A stretch of 29,581 bases of DNA from Balneolaceae bacterium (GTDB taxonomy: Bacteria > Bacteroidota > Rhodothermia > Balneolales > Balneolaceae): positions 1-29,581 of the forward strand of contig SKWF01000182.1 of NCBI GenBank assembly GCA_007129085.1. Reading direction: 5' to 3'. Below the pieces are notes generated by a model. That model saw only the letters and a list, made by a program, of their open reading frames with translations. It did not search any database and was not told the DNA's origin. The translations under genes and the position numbers were made by a program. Below, piece after piece: positions 24,626 to 29,581 of the stretch (the stretch's first letter is position 1; every line of letters begins with the position of its first letter).

Positions 24626-26806
24626 ATGAAATTCTTATTAATTCTATTTTTAACGGCTTTCACGTTCTCAGATCTTTATTCTAAAGATCTACCAACCCCA
24701 TCAGCAGATGATACACTAAAAGTTGGAGTAGTACTTAGTGGTGGTGGTGCAAAAGGAATTGCCCATATTGGAATTCTTGAAAAACTAGAAGAAGCCGGCG
24801 TACGTATCGACTACATTACCGGAACCAGTATGGGAGCACTAATTGGTTCACTCTACTCTATCGGTTACACAACCGATCAGCTAAAAGAAATTGCACACTC
24901 CAGCAGCTGGGAAGAGATGTTTACCGAGGGGCCCGATCGACAATTAATTTCAAATTACCAGCGAGAGTTTTATAACCGAACGATCGCTTCATTCCCCATT
25001 CGTGATAATATTTTAGACCTACCTTTTGGACTGATAAGTGGACAAAATATTTATACACTCCTTTCGCGTTTAATGTGGCCCGTGTACGGCATCAATAATT
25101 TTGATGATTTTCCGATTCCATTTGGAACCGTAGCGACCGATTTGGAAACCGGTGAAAACGTCACCCTCCGTTCCGGTCACCTTCCTGATGCAGTTCGTGC
25201 AAGTATATCAATCCCCTCTCTAATGCGCCCACATGTTATCGATGACCGGGCGTTTATTGATGGTGGACTATCAAAAAATATGCCTGTAGATGAGGTACGG
25301 GAAATGGGTGCAAATTATGTGATTTCTGTAAATGTAGCAGCAAAACCTCAGCCAAAAGATAGTTTGCGTTCACTTTTAGATGTATTTACGCAGGTTGCCT
25401 ATTACCAGATAAATCGAAATTTACAAGATCAAATTGATAATTCTGACATTCATATAAATCCTGAGGGAATTGATGATATTGAAACTTTTGATTTTGACAG
25501 AGTAGATGAACTTTTATCAATTGGCCTGGCTGCGGGTGATCGATATATGGATGATTTCAGATCGGTAAGTTCGATGCAATCTACCCCACCTGTAGAACGA
25601 TCAGGAATAACAGAACTCCAGGCGCGTACCTTTAACCGTGTAATTATTAACGGAAATGAGCAGATTGAAAGCAGTTTTATTCGGGATGAACTCCAATTAG
25701 ATCCCGGCACCTGGTTAACACCCGATTTGATAGAAGAAAGGATTGAGCAGCTATATAGTACAGAGCTTTTTGATTTAGTAACCTATAAATTACAAAAAGA
25801 CGAACATTACGAATACAACTATAATTTACTGATTCAAGTATCAGAAAATACAACGGACGTATTTAGGGTTGGGCTGAGATATGAGTCAGGTACTCAAGCC
25901 TCTATTTTGTTGGGAACTCAATTTCGAAATTTATTACACAACAGTTCAACAACCCGTTTTGATCTTCGGCTTGGAAATGAGAATCGATTTCTCACGGATC
26001 ATTTGCTTTATGGAGCCCTCGGTTCGCGTCTTGGAGTACGTTTATCACTTCTCTACGAGAGTGAAAATGTAGATATTTTTGTAAATAACGAACCCACAGC
26101 CCGATATAAAAATCACTTGGGCAGGGCTGAACTATCTGTCGGTAATTTTTTAAGTACATCGAATTTATTGGTGGCGGGAATTCGCCAGGATTTTATTCAT
26201 CATAATAATATCATTAACCCGAACTTTATTGGTATTACGAGCCAAAACCACTATTCAGTATTTGGCCAGTTTAAAATTGATCAATTAAATAGAAGCTCCT
26301 ACCCAACAAGAGGCCATAAAGTAGTAGCAGATGCGAATGTAAGCCCCTCAACTCTATGGAGTCCTATTTATTACTCCACCCTGGCACTCTACTGGACCGG
26401 AAATTATTATTTTGGGGATATTACACTTCGAAACCAACTATTTGCAGGATATTCTGTTGGTGATGACCAACCGTGGCACTCACTATACTCCGTAAATAGA
26501 CTCGACTCTACATTTGGGTTTGTTCGATTTGGTGGATATAACCGATATGAGCTTACTGCTAAAAATATTCAAATGGGGTCTTTGGGGATTCAGTTCGAAC
26601 CTTTTTATCATCGATTTATTAATGTTGATGTATATGCAGGCCGTTTCCTGGAACGGTGGGATATGGACTTTACTGCCGATGATTTTAAATTTGGTGCCAG
26701 TTTATCCGTTGGAGCGTTAACCATTTTGGGGCCAATTGAAGCCATTATTTCTACAAGCAATGAGAACAGATTACTCGGTGAACTACAAATAGGATATTCA
26801 TTTTGA
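24626..26806 (+). CDS. Patatin-like phospholipase with POTRA and outer-membrane barrel (type Vd-like)
   Basis: A 726-residue protein with a signal peptide (hydrophobic 3-15). The patatin domain (about 33-310) has the oxyanion loop LSGGGAKG (37-44), the nucleophile Ser68 in GTSMG and the dyad Asp212 in IDGG. A POTRA-like segment (near 320-400) follows, and the last 300 residues are a 16-strand-type Omp85 barrel ending in QIGYSF. The order patatin-POTRA-barrel and the length match PlpD, the type Vd autotransporter of Pseudomonas. It would show a lipase at the outer membrane. The TPR gene overlaps its stop by 4 bases. Confidence 0.92.
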   Translation: MKFLLILFLTAFTFSDLYSKDLPTPSADDTLKVGVVLSGGGAKGIAHIGILEKLEEAGVRIDYITGTSMGALIGSLYSIGYTTDQLKEIAHSSSWEEMFTEGPDRQLISNYQREFYNRTIASFPIRDNILDLPFGLISGQNIYTLLSRLMWPVYGINNFDDFPIPFGTVATDLETGENVTLRSGHLPDAVRASISIPSLMRPHVIDDRAFIDGGLSKNMPVDEVREMGANYVISVNVAAKPQPKDSLRSLLDVFTQVAYYQINRNLQDQIDNSDIHINPEGIDDIETFDFDRVDELLSIGLAAGDRYMDDFRSVSSMQSTPPVERSGITELQARTFNRVIINGNEQIESSFIRDELQLDPGTWLTPDLIEERIEQLYSTELFDLVTYKLQKDEHYEYNYNLLIQVSENTTDVFRVGLRYESGTQASILLGTQFRNLLHNSSTTRFDLRLGNENRFLTDHLLYGALGSRLGVRLSLLYESENVDIFVNNEPTARYKNHLGRAELSVGNFLSTSNLLVAGIRQDFIHHNNIINPNFIGITSQNHYSVFGQFKIDQLNRSSYPTRGHKVVADANVSPSTLWSPIYYSTLALYWTGNYYFGDITLRNQLFAGYSVGDDQPWHSLYSVNRLDSTFGFVRFGGYNRYELTAKNIQMGSLGIQFEPFYHRFINVDVYAGRFLERWDMDFTADDFKFGASLSVGALTILGPIEAIISTSNENRLLGELQIGYSF

Positions 26807-27423
26807 CATCAGAAAAGCACATTTTAGAAGAGATAGATTCGATAAAAAACGAACTGGAAAATGATCCCAACAGTGCACAACTACAGAATGATTTAGGTGT
26901 GGGGTATTTTCTGCTCGGAAAGTATAAAGAGTCAGCTGAACAGCTGAAAAAAGCCGTGCAAAATAGCAACAGTGCAACGTATTGTTTTAACCTTGCAAAT
27001 ACCTATTCGCAAATGGAAGAGCACTCTATGGCAGTAGATATGTATCTACAGGCTCTCGATATCAACCCGAACCATATTGGCTCGCTAAATAATTTGGCGG
27101 ATGAGTACGAGTTACTTGGGAAAGCTGAAAAAGCACACGAACTGTTCCACTACATTACTCGGCTTCAACCGGAAAAGCCTTTGGCACATTTTAACTTGGG
27201 AAATTTCTTTCTGCGACAAAATCAACATATTGAAGCAGCAAAATGTTATGAGGTGGCGCTGGAAAAGGATAGCAGTTTTGTAGACGCCTATTATAATATC
27301 GCCTGGATACTTTTTGAAGCCAAGGCATATAAGCACTCTCTTGAATATCTTGAAAAAGGTCTCGATATAGACCCCACTAATGAGGAGCTTTTAAAACTCA
27401 AAAAAGATATTGAAAATCGTTAA
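26803..27423 (+). CDS. TPR-repeat protein
   Basis: A 206-residue protein made almost wholly of tetratricopeptide repeats: units begin near residues 24, 57, 91, 125 and 159, spaced by 34, each with the W/L-G-Y-A-P type pattern (for example LGVGYFLLGKYKESAEQLKKA). No signal peptide or membrane helix is seen, so it is probably cytosolic. The start is TTG overlapping the patatin stop (TTGA), which implies coupled translation. The partner is unknown; its position makes a role with the patatin transporter plausible. Its stop overlaps the convergent anti-sigma-like gene by 4 bases. Confidence 0.9.
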   Translation: MTSEKHILEEIDSIKNELENDPNSAQLQNDLGVGYFLLGKYKESAEQLKKAVQNSNSATYCFNLANTYSQMEEHSMAVDMYLQALDINPNHIGSLNNLADEYELLGKAEKAHELFHYITRLQPEKPLAHFNLGNFFLRQNQHIEAAKCYEVALEKDSSFVDAYYNIAWILFEAKAYKHSLEYLEKGLDIDPTNEELLKLKKDIENR

Positions 27424-27719
27424 GAGGTTGTAGCTCTGTTTCGAGAGTTAATTCTTTTTTGATTGTTTCTCTTAACCTCATTCTCCAGTTCCAAGGCAAA
27501 ATTCGCAGACATACGCTGATCAAAGCCTTTACTCGTTCCAACAGGTTTTAACTGTCTAAGCAAGTTGCGCATTCGCATTCCTGCTCTAGCCGTCTTCCGA
27601 ATATCCTTTTCTTTGTTCTGCAGCTCCGAGAATACCTGGAGTTCATAATTGGATAGATTTCCATCAGAAAAATCCGCTATAATACTCTCTAGAAGTTGGT
27701 TTGATATGTTATTAATCAT
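27420..27719 (-). CDS. Small protein resembling an anti-sigma factor N-terminal domain
   Basis: A 99-residue basic, helical protein with no membrane segment. Residues 8-75 follow the pattern of the cytosolic N-terminal domain of ECF anti-sigma factors: LLESIIADFSDGNLSNYE (like 'dyldGeLs..E'), an acidic helix with ELQNKE, an R-R helix (RKTARAGMRMRNLLRQL) and KGFDQRMSANFALELE (like 'F..rv...l'). The zinc-binding HxxxCxxC motif is absent. It lies just downstream of an ECF sigma gene, which supports the assignment. The usual C-terminal membrane helix and periplasmic part are missing. A 16-bp hairpin sits 3 bases before its ATG. Its function is inferred. Confidence 0.75.
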   Translation of the reverse strand: MINNISNQLLESIIADFSDGNLSNYELQVFSELQNKEKDIRKTARAGMRMRNLLRQLKPVGTSKGFDQRMSANFALELENEVKRNNQKRINSRNRATTS

Positions 27720-27722
27720 AAT

Positions 27723-27763
27723 GTAGCAGCAATCTATGTTTTGGTTTCATAGATTGCTACTAC
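27723..27763 (-). promoter_or_regulatory. Long hairpin before the anti-sigma-like start codon
   Basis: A 16-bp stem (arms 27723-27738 and 27748-27763) with a 9-base loop. On the minus-strand transcript every position pairs, one of them as G-U. It fills most of the 51-base gap between the sigma factor stop and the next ATG and ends 3 bases before that ATG, where a ribosome would bind. No U-run follows, so it is not a standard terminator. It is likely to limit translation of the downstream gene or to act as a processing site. Confidence 0.7.
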
Positions 27764-27770
27764 AATTATC

Positions 27771-28379
27771 TTAAATTGTTTCCGACTTTACGTAATCGCC
27801 AATCAAATCTTGCAACTGCTGCCGTGCACGATTAATTCTGGACTTAACAGTGCCCATGGCGGTGTCGGTTATTTCAGCAATTTCTTCGTACGTAAGCTGC
27901 TGTATATCTCGCAGAACAATCACTTCTCTGAAATCTTCATTCAATTTCATCAATGCTTCTTCAAGTTGCGCAACCGACATTTTTTGATGAAGCTGATCAT
28001 CCTGCAAAACAACGGTGTCTTCAAACTGCATTTCTCGGGATTCAGAATCATCCGGATCTTCATGCATGGAAACCGTGGTCATTCTTTTTTTCTTTTTGTA
28101 CATCGTTTTGGCAAGATTCAAAGCAATCGTGTACATCCAGGTAGAAAGCTTAGCAATCCGCTCATAAGAGTGTCGGCTTCTGTATACCCGCAAGAACGTT
28201 TCCTGTACCAAATCTTCACAATCTTCGTGGTTGTGAGTATATCGGTAGAGGAAATTGTGCAGACGATCTTTATACCGTTGTACAATGATATCAAAAGCCT
28301 GAACAACTCCGGCTTGAAGTTGCTCCATTACATCTTCATCAGTAAGTGCGTGCAAATTCGCATTTCTGGACGTTTCCAT
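27771..28379 (-). CDS. ECF RNA polymerase sigma factor (RpoE/SigE-like)
   Basis: A 202-residue group IV sigma factor. Region 2 (about 28-97) includes the core-binding helix HEDCEDLVQETFLRVYRS and the -10 binding stretch LSTWMYTIALNLAK. A linker rich in Glu/Asp (105-130) joins region 4 (138-192) with the -35 helix-turn-helix LTYEEIAEITDTAMGTVKSR. The gene is followed by an anti-sigma-like gene in the usual order. The promoter region shows no clear copy of the TGAAAC-N16-CGTA element, so autoregulation is not visible. It is the only sigma factor in the window, and a candidate to read the pspC promoter. Confidence 0.93.
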   Translation of the reverse strand: METSRNANLHALTDEDVMEQLQAGVVQAFDIIVQRYKDRLHNFLYRYTHNHEDCEDLVQETFLRVYRSRHSYERIAKLSTWMYTIALNLAKTMYKKKKRMTTVSMHEDPDDSESREMQFEDTVVLQDDQLHQKMSVAQLEEALMKLNEDFREVIVLRDIQQLTYEEIAEITDTAMGTVKSRINRARQQLQDLIGDYVKSETI

Positions 28380-28424
28380 AGTAGTACCCCGTAATTCATA
28401 GTTGCTGTTCTACGCTAACTCGAA

Positions 28425-29552
28425 TTATCCGAGTATGCGTTTTATCAGCAGAAGAAGTATCGAGGGAGTATCCAGAGTGCTAAAGCCTTTCGCGGATCTA
28501 TCTGCATCCATTAAGGCTTCGAATATTCTTGGCATCTCAGAAAACTGAAATTGAGAGGCGTCTTGCCACTTGTAGTTAAAAAGGTAGTCCTTCTTAATTC
28601 CAAGTTCGGATTGAATCTGTTTCTTATTCAACCCTTTCTCTTTCAGCCGACTAATTTGCCAGACATCACTAAACACACTGTAAAAGAACCCTACGGTACG
28701 AATAACTTCTCCCGCATCTATGTTACTTTTAAGCAACATCTGTTCCGCAATGCCAAGAGATTTCTCAAGGTTTCGCTGAAATAGGGCATCTTTTAGCTCA
28801 ATCACCGAATATTCGCGATATGAGCCGATTATTTTTTTTACGTCGTCCAGACTTACTCTTGATTCAGTGTCTACAAAAGTACACACTTTTTCTATTTCTG
28901 TAGACAAAAGCTGTAAGTTATTCCCTACAAGTTGTGTCAGAATTTGTGCCGCACGAGCATCTAACTCTTTATTGTATACCTCCTTGGCCCAGGCTATCGC
29001 CCAGTCGGGAAGTTTGTAATCAGGGAGGTATTCAAAGTATGATGCTTTAACATGACTGTTTTTATTAGAGAGTGATTTTCCGAACGAAGTTCGTCCATCC
29101 GGTCTCTTAGAATCTATAAGACAAAGAATTGTCGATGGATTCGGGGTATTCACATAGTGTTCAAAATCGGATAGTGCTCCATCCCCCTCCTCGGCTGATT
29201 TCAACTGTAAAAAATCCCGAACAATTACGACCCGCAATTCCGACATCATGGGAAAACTTCTGGCAATACTTAGTACCTGCTGTGGAGACGCATCCCGACC
29301 GTAAATCAGATCATAATTAAAATCTCGCTGTTCAGGGGGAATTAATTTTGTAATCTCTTCTTGTAGCTTATCCATGTAAAACTGTTCCTCTCCATAAAAA
29401 AAATAGACAGGCTTGCGTTGCTCGGCAAATCTTATGCTTTTACGCGTCTCTTTAAAAAAGTCTATGCTTGTCGGTTTTGCCAATGGACTAGAAAATCGGT
29501 TAAAGGAAAAATCAGTGGTTTGAGGATATCGATTCTGATGAAGAATCACCAC
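28425..29552 (-). CDS. holA: DNA polymerase III subunit delta
   Basis: The delta subunit opens the sliding clamp in the clamp-loader complex. Visible landmarks are PVYFFYGEEQFYMDKL (near 48-63), corresponding to the P-loop-like G-x-E of HolA, VIVRDFLQLKS, ICLIDSKRPDGRTSFGK, and the C-terminal helical domain (260-375). The ORF begins with GTG at 29552, but its first 23 residues do not match the family. A TTG at 29483 (reading AKPTSIDFF next) would give 352 residues, close to the usual 340, and may be the true start. The 29 bases beyond the ORF hold no gene. The sigma factor starts 45 bases downstream. Confidence 0.93.
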   Translation of the reverse strand: MVILHQNRYPQTTDFSFNRFSSPLAKPTSIDFFKETRKSIRFAEQRKPVYFFYGEEQFYMDKLQEEITKLIPPEQRDFNYDLIYGRDASPQQVLSIARSFPMMSELRVVIVRDFLQLKSAEEGDGALSDFEHYVNTPNPSTILCLIDSKRPDGRTSFGKSLSNKNSHVKASYFEYLPDYKLPDWAIAWAKEVYNKELDARAAQILTQLVGNNLQLLSTEIEKVCTFVDTESRVSLDDVKKIIGSYREYSVIELKDALFQRNLEKSLGIAEQMLLKSNIDAGEVIRTVGFFYSVFSDVWQISRLKEKGLNKKQIQSELGIKKDYLFNYKWQDASQFQFSEMPRIFEALMDADRSAKGFSTLDTPSILLLLIKRILG

Positions 29553-29581
29553 TATTTCTGTTCATTTAGATGAAGTAACCA

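Noticed and set aside
27810..28394. 194-codon open frame antisense to the sigma factor
   Set aside because: It lies wholly across the ECF sigma gene, which has full conserved regions 2 and 4. The translation has low-complexity Phe/Ser/Ile stretches and no family pattern, so it is a shadow frame.
28418..28434. ACTCG/CGAGT dyad at the holA stop as a terminator
   Set aside because: The stem is only 5 bp and the minus strand lacks a T-run after it.
1..29581. tRNA genes, CRISPR arrays, insertion sequences or prophage genes
   Set aside because: The gaps between genes are all short and show no cloverleaf, regular repeats or terminal inverted repeats; no transposase, integrase or Cas motif is seen in any frame.

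Overview
This 29.6 kb window is dense chromosomal DNA with 32 protein genes, no RNA genes, no mobile elements and no CRISPR array. No stretch over about 150 bases lacks a gene. The set suggests a Gram-negative bacterium of the Bacteroidota/Balneolota group, Balneolaceae-like by inference. The clues are outer-membrane proteins, a bacillithiol enzyme (BshC), short pyruvoyl phosphatidylserine decarboxylase plus PssA, AT-rich sequence, few clear Shine-Dalgarno sites and many TTG/GTG starts. I could not run a taxonomic search.

Layout. (1) 1-4229, plus strand: the end of der (ribosome-assembly GTPase), a nuoI gene away from other complex I genes followed by a soluble protein, a membrane protein and a peroxiredoxin, then a stand-alone response regulator. 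(2) 4218-6956, minus strand: a divergent DUF952 protein, then a rimB-rimK-deacylase cluster (retropepsin-like protease, ATP-grasp glutamate ligase, AstE/AspA-type zinc hydrolase). (3) 7017-8596, plus strand: a D-serine dehydratase-like PLP enzyme and a small membrane protein. (4) 15138-8597, minus strand: a seven-gene run aroE, yfiH-like, HDAC-like, dxr, rseP, psd, pssA with overlaps or gaps of at most 23 bases. A rho-independent terminator separates it from an upstream SRPBCC gene. (5) 15861-19577, plus strand: an outer-membrane beta-barrel protein and an MMPL/RND transporter. (6) 23680-19555, minus strand: bifunctional nuclease with UVR motif, bshC, 5-formyl-THF cyclo-ligase, pspC and tmk; pspC has its own ECF-type promoter and a strong ribosome site. 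(7) 23844-27423, plus strand: an eIF1/SUI1-like protein, a second stand-alone response regulator, a patatin with a beta-barrel (type Vd-like) and a TPR protein. (8) 29552-27420, minus strand: holA, an ECF sigma factor, and a short protein resembling an anti-sigma N-terminal domain.

Envelope maintenance recurs: phospholipid synthesis, site-2 protease, RND export, type Vd phospholipase, PspC and an ECF sigma factor. The signals most worth a second look are a 16-bp hairpin 3 nt before the start codon of the anti-sigma-like gene, a TGAAAC-N16-CGTA promoter before pspC, the rim cluster, and the fact that all four convergent gene pairs abut or overlap at their stop codons. No single locus is clearly a new system; most genes belong to known families.
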